DNA from: a virus | DNA: 25,122 bases | Direction: 5' to 3' (one strand) | IMG/VR virus record: IMGVR_UViG_3300027969_002482 | Span: 1-25,122 of that record | Shown: positions 7,498 to 15,061 of the stretch, piece by piece | Numbering within the stretch: the first letter of the stretch is position 1 | Layout: every line of letters begins with the position of its first letter | Made by a program: the position numbers and the translations under genes | Notes under the pieces: model-generated | What the model was told of the DNA's origin: nothing | What the model saw: the letters and a program-made list of their open reading frames with translations, nothing else | Database searches by the model: none

Positions 7498-8382
7498 ATG
7501 AAAAATACAGAAAACAAAGCTAATCTTATTATTGAAGAGATTAAAAAAAATGAAACGGATAGAAAAATAACATTAGTTTTATCAGAATCAAAAGCCGAAA
7601 AATGTTCACCATCAAAAGTTGAAGAAATTAGACAAGTATTCAATACAAACCCAAGAGTTAAAAATTTATTTAAAAATTCAATAAACAATATCTTAAAAGA
7701 TGTTTTTTCTAAAAATTATTATGATAAAGGAAAATATGGTGAGGGGGAGATGTCCGGAATATATGATTTAGAACAAGAAGGTCGTTCAGTTATAAATAAA
7801 TTAAATACAAATTATAGTTGTTTTTGTGTACTACTTAGAGATGTTAACAAACTGTTATCTTCCCAAAAACAACAACCAATATCATTCAATAATTTAGGTA
7901 TATTTGAACAAATTAACCAAGTTAAAAGATTTGTTAATATTATTGACGAATACAAAACAAGAATCTTTAATCCCGAATCCTCAACATTCCAATCTCTTAT
8001 GATGGTGTTGGGTCAAACCCACACTTGGGGTCAAAAACGTGAAGACACCACAATTGAAATCCTTAAAAGACAATTTGGTGATGATAATGTTAAATCCGTT
8101 GGTAAACTTGGTAGTAGTGAAGATATGATTGGTGGTGTCGATTGTGAAATAATTGTTGATGGTATTTTAAAAACTGCACAAATAAAACCATTTGGTCACA
8201 CTAACACTAATAATGGATTTACAACAATATTCGAATCAGCGAACGTACAACCCTATAGAACAAATTGGTTAATTTTTGCAAAAAACAATAAAGAAATTTT
8301 AATTTTTGACAACAAAAGATGTAAAATTTTAGATGGAAATTTTGTTTTTCCTGAAGAAGATTTAATTTATACTCTTAGATGA
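7498..8382 (+). CDS. Putative PD-(D/E)XK-superfamily nuclease
   Basis: 294 residues. The C-terminal third carries a restriction-endonuclease-fold signature: a helix with EDTTIEILKRQFG (182-194), then GGVDCEIIVDG (212-222) with the catalytic-type Asp215, a turn, and TAQIKP (226-231) with a Q-x-K (228-230) in place of the usual E-x-K, as also seen in Mrr-like nucleases. A conserved-looking GKLGSSEDMIGG precedes the Asp. Residues 1-165 are helical and unrecognised, possibly for DNA or partner binding. It follows the helicase and precedes the neck gene in the same direction, separated from each by short gaps with promoter-like octamers. In a phage it could act in DNA processing, host DNA breakdown or recombination. 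The fold is an inference from motif spacing and should be tested by profile or structure comparison. Confidence 0.55.
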   Translation: MKNTENKANLIIEEIKKNETDRKITLVLSESKAEKCSPSKVEEIRQVFNTNPRVKNLFKNSINNILKDVFSKNYYDKGKYGEGEMSGIYDLEQEGRSVINKLNTNYSCFCVLLRDVNKLLSSQKQQPISFNNLGIFEQINQVKRFVNIIDEYKTRIFNPESSTFQSLMMVLGQTHTWGQKREDTTIEILKRQFGDDNVKSVGKLGSSEDMIGGVDCEIIVDGILKTAQIKPFGHTNTNNGFTTIFESANVQPYRTNWLIFAKNNKEILIFDNKRCKILDGNFVFPEEDLIYTLR

Positions 8383-8390
8383 TATTTATA
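8383..8390 (+). promoter_or_regulatory. TATTTATA promoter-like octamer upstream of the gp13-like gene
   Basis: It starts directly after the TGA stop of the nuclease-like gene and ends 17 bases before the ATG at 8408. Function is inferred from recurrence. Confidence 0.45.
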
Positions 8391-8407
8391 TAGAAACACA
8401 AATCTAT

Positions 8408-9529
8408 ATGGCAATTATCGCAGAACCTCAAAGAACTCAACTCTATACCAGAATTCGTCATCAATTAGGAGCACCCTTAGTTTCTGTTGAAATTGAAGAT
8501 GAGATGATGGATAGTTTATTAGAACTATCTATAAGTGATTATTCACAATATGTTCAAGATTGGTTAATTGAATCTCAATGGACATCATTGTATAATCTTA
8601 ATCTTGACACACAATCGTTATCTAGGGCTTTCATAACTAAAAGTTTAGATTATGAAACTCGTTATACTTACGCTTATTCTAAAATTGTTGGACTACAAGC
8701 GGGTGGTGATTGGGAACTTAAAAAAGATTATATTGAATTAGTAAGGGGACAACAGATTTATGAGATACCGGCAGGTAGAGAAATTAATGAAGTAATGTGG
8801 TACACTCCAGCTGAACTTAATAATCTATTATTTGACCCTTGGACATTCGGTGCGTTAGGTGCCGGTGGTTTAGGTGGTCCGGAAGGATTCTCTCAAATGG
8901 GTATGTCAGGGTCATATTTTATGATGCCGGCATTTGATATGTTATTAAGAATGCAAGAAATAAATATTCAAAGAAGAATTATTGCCGGTGAATTAACTTA
9001 TAGAATTACTGCTTTACCTGAGGGTAAAAAAGCATTACATTTAATGCAAGTTCCCGGTGGTAAGTTTGACTTCGGAAATGCAACAATGATGAGGGGTAAA
9101 GTATGGTATTGGTATTACGATACTGAAGGTGCCGATAGAGATAAATGTTTAAAAGATAATCCGGACATTATTAAATTACCATCAGATGTTCCTTTTGATG
9201 AGATTGATTGGGTAGATTTAAATAATCCAGCACAAGTTTGGATTCGTCGTTGGTTTACCGCTTATGTCAAAGAAACATTAGCAAGAGTTCGTGGTAAATT
9301 TAGTGGAAACATCAAAACACCTGATAGTGAATTACAAATGGATTATGCGTCATTATCAACTGAAGCAAAAGATGAAAAATCCAAACTTATTGAAGAATTA
9401 ATTGGGGCTGAAGGTAGATTAACACGATTAAAACCTGAAAAGGTTATGGAACGAGAGGCGTTAATTGCTGAGAACTTAAATAAACAATTAAAGTTTAGAG
9501 CAATGCCAAGACAAATATACGTAATTTAA
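8408..9529 (+). CDS. Neck / head-tail adaptor protein (gp13-like)
   Basis: 373 residues. The N-terminus has the pattern known from T4-like and marine myovirus neck proteins: RIRHQLGAPLVSVEIEDEMM (16-35), then a helix ending in ISDYSQYVQDWLIE, in place of the usual 'LGAPv..ei.ddQi...idea...Y..y'. The middle (about 135-190) is a Gly/Met-rich insertion (FGALGAGGLGGPEGFSQMGM). The C-terminal region (about 280-330) has WFTAYVKETLARVRGKFSG and a helical stretch with EAKDEKSKLIEELIG, typical of the ring-forming helix of adaptor proteins. Such proteins join the portal to the tail. The gene is followed after five bases by a small gene on the same strand. The family assignment is from remembered pattern; a generic virion structural protein is the fallback. 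Confidence 0.65.
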   Translation: MAIIAEPQRTQLYTRIRHQLGAPLVSVEIEDEMMDSLLELSISDYSQYVQDWLIESQWTSLYNLNLDTQSLSRAFITKSLDYETRYTYAYSKIVGLQAGGDWELKKDYIELVRGQQIYEIPAGREINEVMWYTPAELNNLLFDPWTFGALGAGGLGGPEGFSQMGMSGSYFMMPAFDMLLRMQEINIQRRIIAGELTYRITALPEGKKALHLMQVPGGKFDFGNATMMRGKVWYWYYDTEGADRDKCLKDNPDIIKLPSDVPFDEIDWVDLNNPAQVWIRRWFTAYVKETLARVRGKFSGNIKTPDSELQMDYASLSTEAKDEKSKLIEELIGAEGRLTRLKPEKVMEREALIAENLNKQLKFRAMPRQIYVI

Positions 9530-9534
9530 TTTAT

Positions 9535-9879
9535 ATGACATTTATAACAAGAACAAAAACAGGTAAAAAATTATTTGGGTCAATGTCCAATTTACCGACA
9601 CAACCACCAATTAAAACAATTGTAATTCCCGAACATAGAACAAATGGGGAAGAATTTATTTTGGTTAAAGATGTTGATTATTGTAAAATACTTTTAGACC
9701 AAAATACAACTGAACATATTGTAATTAAAACATTAACTAAAGTTTTAATTATTCCAATGATGGGACAAATAGATGAACAATATGATGAAATACTTATTGA
9801 TAAAGGAGCTTGTGTTGAATTTTTTAAAGTCGATAATAATTGGTACATAATTAGTTCAGATGGTTTAAAATTAGAATAA
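9535..9879 (+). CDS. Small beta-rich hypothetical protein, possible virion decoration or fibre module
   Basis: 114 residues, five bases downstream of the gp13-like gene and so almost surely cotranscribed. The C-terminal half alternates short hydrophobic strands: TEHIVIKTLTKVLIIP, a turn with MGQIDEQYDEI, LIDKGACVEFFKVD, and the end NNWYIISSDGLKLE. This resembles the repetitive strand-turn units at the ends of phage fibre and decoration proteins ('..V.l....WyI.s'), but no specific family is recognised. No membrane segment. The terminator at 9880-9906 follows its stop directly. Confidence 0.55.
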   Translation: MTFITRTKTGKKLFGSMSNLPTQPPIKTIVIPEHRTNGEEFILVKDVDYCKILLDQNTTEHIVIKTLTKVLIIPMMGQIDEQYDEILIDKGACVEFFKVDNNWYIISSDGLKLE

Positions 9880-9906
9880 AAAAAAGGGGGTATTAACCCC
9901 TTTTTT
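9880..9906. terminator. Bidirectional rho-independent terminator between convergent genes
   Basis: The stem AAAAAAGGGG (9880-9889) pairs with CCCCTTTTTT (9897-9906) around the loop GTATTAA. Read on the + strand it ends in a T run after the GC stem; read on the - strand the A run becomes the T run. It therefore can stop both the 9535-9879 transcript and the leftward polymerase transcript, whose stop codon (9905-9907) lies inside it. Confidence 0.9.
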
Positions 9907-12730
9907 ATTTTATGTATTCTTCCCATCCCTCAGATGCTAAATCGTAAATGTAATCAGGACTCATTCCTCGTTTCTCCCAATATTTAATTTCACCTTCACT
10001 AATATCCAACACGTCTTCTTTTAATCTGTCTTGGTCACCCTCTTTAAATGGGACACCATTTATAAGTTCAGATTGTTCTTTAGTGAAGAACCCTCTGTCT
10101 TCAGGATTATCAACAATTAGTTGTTCTCTTACTTCTTCTTTAAACACCACCAATAATGGACCAATTCTCTTATTAAACGTTGTGATTGCTCGTGCCACAT
10201 TATAATCACCTCTCATATCCGGATTGTTCTCAATCTCAGTAGGGTCTAATATATAACAATTTAATTGAATGTGTGATGTTGATTTAATCTCAGGTTCTTT
10301 TCCGTGTTCAGAAACATATTGTTCCAAAGTTTTTTTAGTGTATAAATTTTTTGTAACTTTTTGAACATCTCCGTGTGACGCTCTCTCACCATTATTTACA
10401 TAACTAATAACATCACCTAACGATACTTTTAAATTCTCCTTAATGGCTAGTTCCATATGGGCCATTCTACTCATTAACGAACCACCCTTTGTCTTCTGAG
10501 TACAACGTTTCTTATACTCGTCGATTGATAACTTCACCTTCGCTCTCTGAGCAATCTTCATAAGAGGGATGTCTTTATCGTAGATTTTTTGTAGGTATTC
10601 ATAGTACCACTCAATAAACTCTTGTCCTTTACCTTCCAATAACATTTTCACTCCTTTATCTAAGAAGTCCTCAATATATAATGGAAGTTTCTTTGATTTG
10701 ATGGTATTACCGGTAAGTTTAATTTTACCACTCGCCTCCATAACCGCATAGTTCTTACGAGCCAAGTTAATACACGAAGGCCAAGTCCCATCTGTATCCA
10801 AGGCCATCTCACCTCTCATAAACATATCGTTAAACTCGGCAACGTCAGCGTCATCACCGGTGTATTCCTTACCCTCTTTAACTTTCCAATTCAACCCTTT
10901 ACCTACGTATCTTCTGTTCTCCCAACCCTCAGGTTTTGAGAAGTTCACACCATCGGTATCCATAACCAAAGGAGTATATCCTTTCTTCATAAAGAACTTA
11001 ATCATCTGACGAAGATATTGTCTTCCGGTACAAGTAATCTGTTCCCCCATAAACATATCTCCCCACTCATAAACGTGTGGTGCGGATAACGCTCCAAACA
11101 TACTATTTATGAATATCTTAATCGGTAATTGTTTTCGGTCATACGATAAAGATTTTTTACGGTCAGATTCATAAAACTCAGATGCTAAGTTTTTATACAT
11201 AATACGTGAGTTACGGAAGTAAGCCAACATACCTTTCATACCCCCCATAACATCACACTCAGGGAATACATCGTGTACGAGCTGAATAGATGGATATAGG
11301 GAAGAGTAATCTAGTTTTAATACGTTGGTAGAGTATCCAACTTTAAGTAGTCGTGAGAGACCTCCTACGAAGTCGGTCTTATCTTCTTTTTGGGGTATCG
11401 CCAAATTGTTTTTATATGACCAAGCCAACATAATCATTCTCCATAGAGTTGCGGTTCCCATTGTGGAAACTCTCTCGTATGTTGTTGGTACCATCGATGC
11501 AAGTAGAAACGTTCCTTGGTTGAATTCATCATCCACTGTCAACGTTTCTTCCAAGTCATCATCAAGATATCTCTCCACAATATTATCTCCGGTTACCTTT
11601 ACATATTTGCCCGGGAATCTTGTATCTAAATTATTGAAGTCCGGATTATTCGCTTTTTTATACTTACCATTCTCAACATTTAACCAATACTCTTCTTTTT
11701 TAGCATACATCGGACCAATCTCTAAGTGGTCAATATAAACTCGGTCGGGAGATTCTGCTTTAATATATTGGGTAATATATTTAAGACCTGCGGACTTAAT
11801 ACTTGAGTTGATTGCTTGTGCTCTACGAACTGAGTGGATAATATCTATAATGTTATAACCCCACAATTGAGTTTGGGAATATCTTTCCACCTCGTTTGCA
11901 AGTTTTAACATTCCATCCTTTTGTGAGATAGGTCTTGACGGGTTTAAAGATTTGGCAATCTTTTTGATGTCTAAATTAAGTGCCTTACATCTCTCAAAAA
12001 TCCAAAACCAATCAAAGTTCGCTGAATTGTATCCACCAATAATTGATGGTTTAATCTCATCAATAATATTGAAGAATTCCACCAACCCTTTTCTTTCTTG
12101 GTCTTCGTCAGCACACTCAATAACTTTTTGGTATCCTTTGTTGGTTTTAATTCCAATCATAAATATACGACCATCCTTTGGTTCCAAAGCGGTCGTCTCC
12201 AAGTCAAATCCGAGTCTAGTGATGTCGTTGTATTCTTCATACCCTTTGAATAACCTCTTCTCTCTTGAGATAAGGAACTGCTCAACCGGTGGAAGTACCG
12301 TTAGTTTTCCTTTTGTTTTTTCACCCCAAGGGTCAACACCACCCTCTTTAAAGAATTGGATAAGTGAACGGTAACCCTTCATTGACTTAACCATAAATTT
12401 AAGACCTTTTTCTAATCTTTCATTTCCTTTGGTTTCTAACTTATCAATGATGATTCCGTGTTTTTTCATTGCTTCTTTTTGTTGGTCTTTAGATTTTGAA
12501 TAAAAATTCAAATCTCTGAGGTCTCCAACCCAAGCAAATGCCGTAAATGTATCTTTTTTGATTATTTTTCCCTGACCCGGGATTTCTTTGATTTTGTAGA
12601 TTGCGTCGGTGACGTAATCATACTCGATAGCAACTATGTGCTCTTCGGGGTCATTCCCTTCAAGGAACGCCTTAATTTCTTCTTGTGTTACCATATTATA
12701 TTTTTTAGAGTGACATATTGGCTCCGACAT
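9905..12730 (-). CDS. Family B DNA polymerase with 3'-5' exonuclease
   Basis: 941 residues. It should be the phage replicative polymerase. Exonuclease motifs: Exo I FDLETT (175-180, D176/E178), Exo II YNSANFD (234-240), and a likely Exo III YLDDD (388-392), so proofreading looks intact. Polymerase motifs: A LDYSSLYPS (473-481), B KIFINSMFG (538-546, Kx3NSx[YF]G), C MDTDG (590-594). Motif C has DTDG where DTDS is usual, and motif B has Phe for Tyr. Two starts are possible: ATG 12730 and an in-frame ATG at 12694 (MVTQEEIKAF), which has an A-rich leader and gives an N-terminus that looks more natural. The longer form is reported. The gene stands alone on this strand between two terminators, with a TATTTATA octamer 22 bases upstream of the first ATG. 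Confidence 0.96.
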   Translation of the reverse strand: MSEPICHSKKYNMVTQEEIKAFLEGNDPEEHIVAIEYDYVTDAIYKIKEIPGQGKIIKKDTFTAFAWVGDLRDLNFYSKSKDQQKEAMKKHGIIIDKLETKGNERLEKGLKFMVKSMKGYRSLIQFFKEGGVDPWGEKTKGKLTVLPPVEQFLISREKRLFKGYEEYNDITRLGFDLETTALEPKDGRIFMIGIKTNKGYQKVIECADEDQERKGLVEFFNIIDEIKPSIIGGYNSANFDWFWIFERCKALNLDIKKIAKSLNPSRPISQKDGMLKLANEVERYSQTQLWGYNIIDIIHSVRRAQAINSSIKSAGLKYITQYIKAESPDRVYIDHLEIGPMYAKKEEYWLNVENGKYKKANNPDFNNLDTRFPGKYVKVTGDNIVERYLDDDLEETLTVDDEFNQGTFLLASMVPTTYERVSTMGTATLWRMIMLAWSYKNNLAIPQKEDKTDFVGGLSRLLKVGYSTNVLKLDYSSLYPSIQLVHDVFPECDVMGGMKGMLAYFRNSRIMYKNLASEFYESDRKKSLSYDRKQLPIKIFINSMFGALSAPHVYEWGDMFMGEQITCTGRQYLRQMIKFFMKKGYTPLVMDTDGVNFSKPEGWENRRYVGKGLNWKVKEGKEYTGDDADVAEFNDMFMRGEMALDTDGTWPSCINLARKNYAVMEASGKIKLTGNTIKSKKLPLYIEDFLDKGVKMLLEGKGQEFIEWYYEYLQKIYDKDIPLMKIAQRAKVKLSIDEYKKRCTQKTKGGSLMSRMAHMELAIKENLKVSLGDVISYVNNGERASHGDVQKVTKNLYTKKTLEQYVSEHGKEPEIKSTSHIQLNCYILDPTEIENNPDMRGDYNVARAITTFNKRIGPLLVVFKEEVREQLIVDNPEDRGFFTKEQSELINGVPFKEGDQDRLKEDVLDISEGEIKYWEKRGMSPDYIYDLASEGWEEYIK

Positions 12731-12752
12731 AAGTCAGGTTTGTCTTGTTCCC

Positions 12753-12760
12753 TATAAATA
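12753..12760 (-). promoter_or_regulatory. TATTTATA promoter-like octamer upstream of the DNA polymerase gene
   Basis: It lies 22 bases before ATG 12730. Between them is AACAAGACAAAC (- strand, 12738-12749), a 12-base string repeated exactly in the leader of the tail sheath gene (- strand, 2960-2971). Confidence 0.45.
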
Positions 12761-12795
12761 TATTGGAAATGTTTGGTTAAGTCAAATGGATAAAA

Positions 12796-12817
12796 AAAAA
12801 GACCCGAAGGTCTTTTT
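12796..12817 (-). terminator. Rho-independent terminator with UUCG tetraloop, end of the right-hand operon
   Basis: Read on the - strand, AAAAAGACC-TTCG-GGTCTTTTT forms a 9-pair stem with a UUCG tetraloop, followed by more T residues (12792-12795). It starts two bases after the stop codon of the 12819-15044 gene. Confidence 0.9.
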
Positions 12818-12818
12818 G

Positions 12819-15044
12819 TTAGATTATAAAGTTGGGGTCGGAATAAATTACCACACCATTTTGTTTTTCATAAATTCTAAAATAGTTACCGGTTGGGACA
12901 CCATTAACCAAATTTTTAGCAAGTATTTTAAAATCATTAATATTTAATACATTTGTTAGTTCCGCTCTGTAATCATATTGATATTTTATATAATAATCGT
13001 CATTATAACCGGATAAATAATTTTGAGAACGATACTCACCAATTAAATCACAAGTTTGTGCCGATAATGACGGTATTATTGTATAATTTGTTCCCGACAT
13101 TGGTAATGTTTTATTTAAATACGAACTAATTATTTCGTAATTTTGAAATGTTGACCCGGTATTAATATTATTATTTAACGTAATTTGAGTAAATCCGTAG
13201 AACGGTATATCAACACGATTACCACTATTGTTAATCCAAGATATGTTATTTAAACTATCTCCCGTAGAAGAATTATTAATTGTTGTGACCACATTATCGA
13301 TATAACTATCACAATATAATTCACAATTAGTAAAACTAATTTGTTTTGTTATTGTTGGCATAGTAACATTCATAAACCAACCATTACTTGTTGAACCTGT
13401 TGTCATCACAGAACTAGTGTGTAAAAAATAATCCTTAAATCCCGTACTATCACCACAACTTTCATTTAATGCCGTATTTGGGTCTAAACTAAGAATCGGA
13501 ACCCTTAAATATATAAATCGGTAATACCTAATATCTGTTGGGTCGGAAATGATTGTTGCGTAAGATAATATTAAATTATATGAATCATTAAAATCTATTA
13601 AATCATTATAATTTGAAAATGTCATATATACATTACCAATACCATTAACACCACTTAAATTTTTTGTAAATGATAATGTGTTATTACTAAATGGTTTACA
13701 AACTGTTTGAAAAGCGGAACCTTGTTGACTACACGATACACCTGAAAACCAATGTGTATTAAATGATGATATTAATCCGTTGATATCATATCTTGCAGCA
13801 CTATTAAAAATTGGTGAAATTATTGATGGAGTATAAAAATATTTATAATAATCTGTATTCTCAATATCTGATGTTGTACATCCACTAGTGTTAAAAGAGA
13901 TATAAAGTCTATTACAACTTTGAGTTATTCCGGTAATTGAACTACCTTGTATTTTATATGGTGAATTTAAATAATTGTTAAAACAAGTATCACAATTAAA
14001 TGTCTCTAAACAAGTGAAATAAAAATCATAATCAGTTTTAAAGTTTAATATGTTTGGTGTAATTTCTAAAACTAAATAATCATCAACACTTCTAGTTAAA
14101 CCAGTTAAACAGGTTACCCTATTGAATCCCGGTTGTTGAGAATATAATAAATTTCTTACTAATTTAGGATTTAGATTATTTGAGAAATTTGTTGTTGAAT
14201 TATCATTCCCAACATTATAATATTCTAAAATAATTGGTGTGTTATTGTAATATGTTCCATAATACGTTATCTTGACTGTGTCAGGAACACTATATCCATT
14301 AAATCTCCAAGCAAAATAGTTAGTAGTATCTGATAATAAAAACGTTGCCTGCACCGGTACTGGTGATTGACCTTGAGAGGCACCTGAAAATTGTAATAAA
14401 TGGGTGTAGTCGCCCTGATTGGTTCCGTTGTCACACGTTAATGGTGATACACTTACCGTTGTATTTGTGAAACAATTTAATGTTGCTTGAACAAATCCTG
14501 TTTCTAGCTGAGAAGAATAGTTTATACCATTTAATCTAACTTTTTTAATAACCGGAACATAGGTACCGGATAACGCAGGAATACTACTAATACCAATTAA
14601 AGGATGTGTAAATCCATATGGTTGGAATAATGTACCGTAACCTGAAGTATAAACAGGTGTGTTTAAATTACTAATATTATACCACTCAATTAAATAATCT
14701 GTTATATTATTATCACAACTACCGGTTAAGTTTCCAGCAATAATTCTACTCAAAGTAGTTGATGAATAAGAGTCAAACCCTAAATCACATATATCGCATA
14801 TCGTATTTTGAGATATTGGTATTGTGACACAACAAGATGAATTCACATCTAAAATTTGAAGTGTTGTTGTTCCGTTTGGAATATTAGTTAATACATATGG
14901 ACAGTTAACTCCGGTTATATTTGATAATAAAATATCTGTTTGAAAAGGGTCTGTATAACTATCCACATCAGAATAAAAATCAACTGATGTTCCTAATTGT
15001 AAACTACCTATATTTGTTAAACAAAATGATGATGAAAATGGCAT
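12819..15044 (-). CDS. Large Cys-, Ser/Thr- and Asn-rich virion protein, probably tail fibre or baseplate
   Basis: 741 residues; no named family recognised. It is beta-rich, full of Ser, Thr, Asn and Tyr, and has many Cys, some paired (SSCCVT at about 69-74; TICDICDLGF at about 81-90; FNCDTCFNN). The first 100 residues look like an Ig-like domain ending in NGTTTLQILDVNSSCCVTIP. The 90s to 180s (SRIIAGNLTGSC ... YLIEWYNISN) read as a second beta domain, and later parts repeat a similar texture. There is no signal peptide, membrane segment or enzyme motif. It follows the 942-residue BppU-like protein after 17 bases and is the last gene before a terminator, so the two are cotranscribed and may assemble together at the baseplate. 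The structural role is inferred from composition and place. Confidence 0.6.
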   Translation of the reverse strand: MPFSSSFCLTNIGSLQLGTSVDFYSDVDSYTDPFQTDILLSNITGVNCPYVLTNIPNGTTTLQILDVNSSCCVTIPISQNTICDICDLGFDSYSSTTLSRIIAGNLTGSCDNNITDYLIEWYNISNLNTPVYTSGYGTLFQPYGFTHPLIGISSIPALSGTYVPVIKKVRLNGINYSSQLETGFVQATLNCFTNTTVSVSPLTCDNGTNQGDYTHLLQFSGASQGQSPVPVQATFLLSDTTNYFAWRFNGYSVPDTVKITYYGTYYNNTPIILEYYNVGNDNSTTNFSNNLNPKLVRNLLYSQQPGFNRVTCLTGLTRSVDDYLVLEITPNILNFKTDYDFYFTCLETFNCDTCFNNYLNSPYKIQGSSITGITQSCNRLYISFNTSGCTTSDIENTDYYKYFYTPSIISPIFNSAARYDINGLISSFNTHWFSGVSCSQQGSAFQTVCKPFSNNTLSFTKNLSGVNGIGNVYMTFSNYNDLIDFNDSYNLILSYATIISDPTDIRYYRFIYLRVPILSLDPNTALNESCGDSTGFKDYFLHTSSVMTTGSTSNGWFMNVTMPTITKQISFTNCELYCDSYIDNVVTTINNSSTGDSLNNISWINNSGNRVDIPFYGFTQITLNNNINTGSTFQNYEIISSYLNKTLPMSGTNYTIIPSLSAQTCDLIGEYRSQNYLSGYNDDYYIKYQYDYRAELTNVLNINDFKILAKNLVNGVPTGNYFRIYEKQNGVVIYSDPNFII

Positions 15045-15061
15045 AATTATATTTTTTTTAT

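Noticed and set aside
7470-7688. - strand 72-residue hydrophobic frame
   Set aside because: It overlaps the start of the nuclease-like gene on the other strand, and its hydrophobicity is what the reverse strand of a Lys/Asn-rich gene gives.
11325-12374. Two + strand frames of 137 and 140 residues and a - strand frame of 61 inside the polymerase
   Set aside because: They are fully covered by the polymerase reading frame, whose motifs are clear; no independent start signals.
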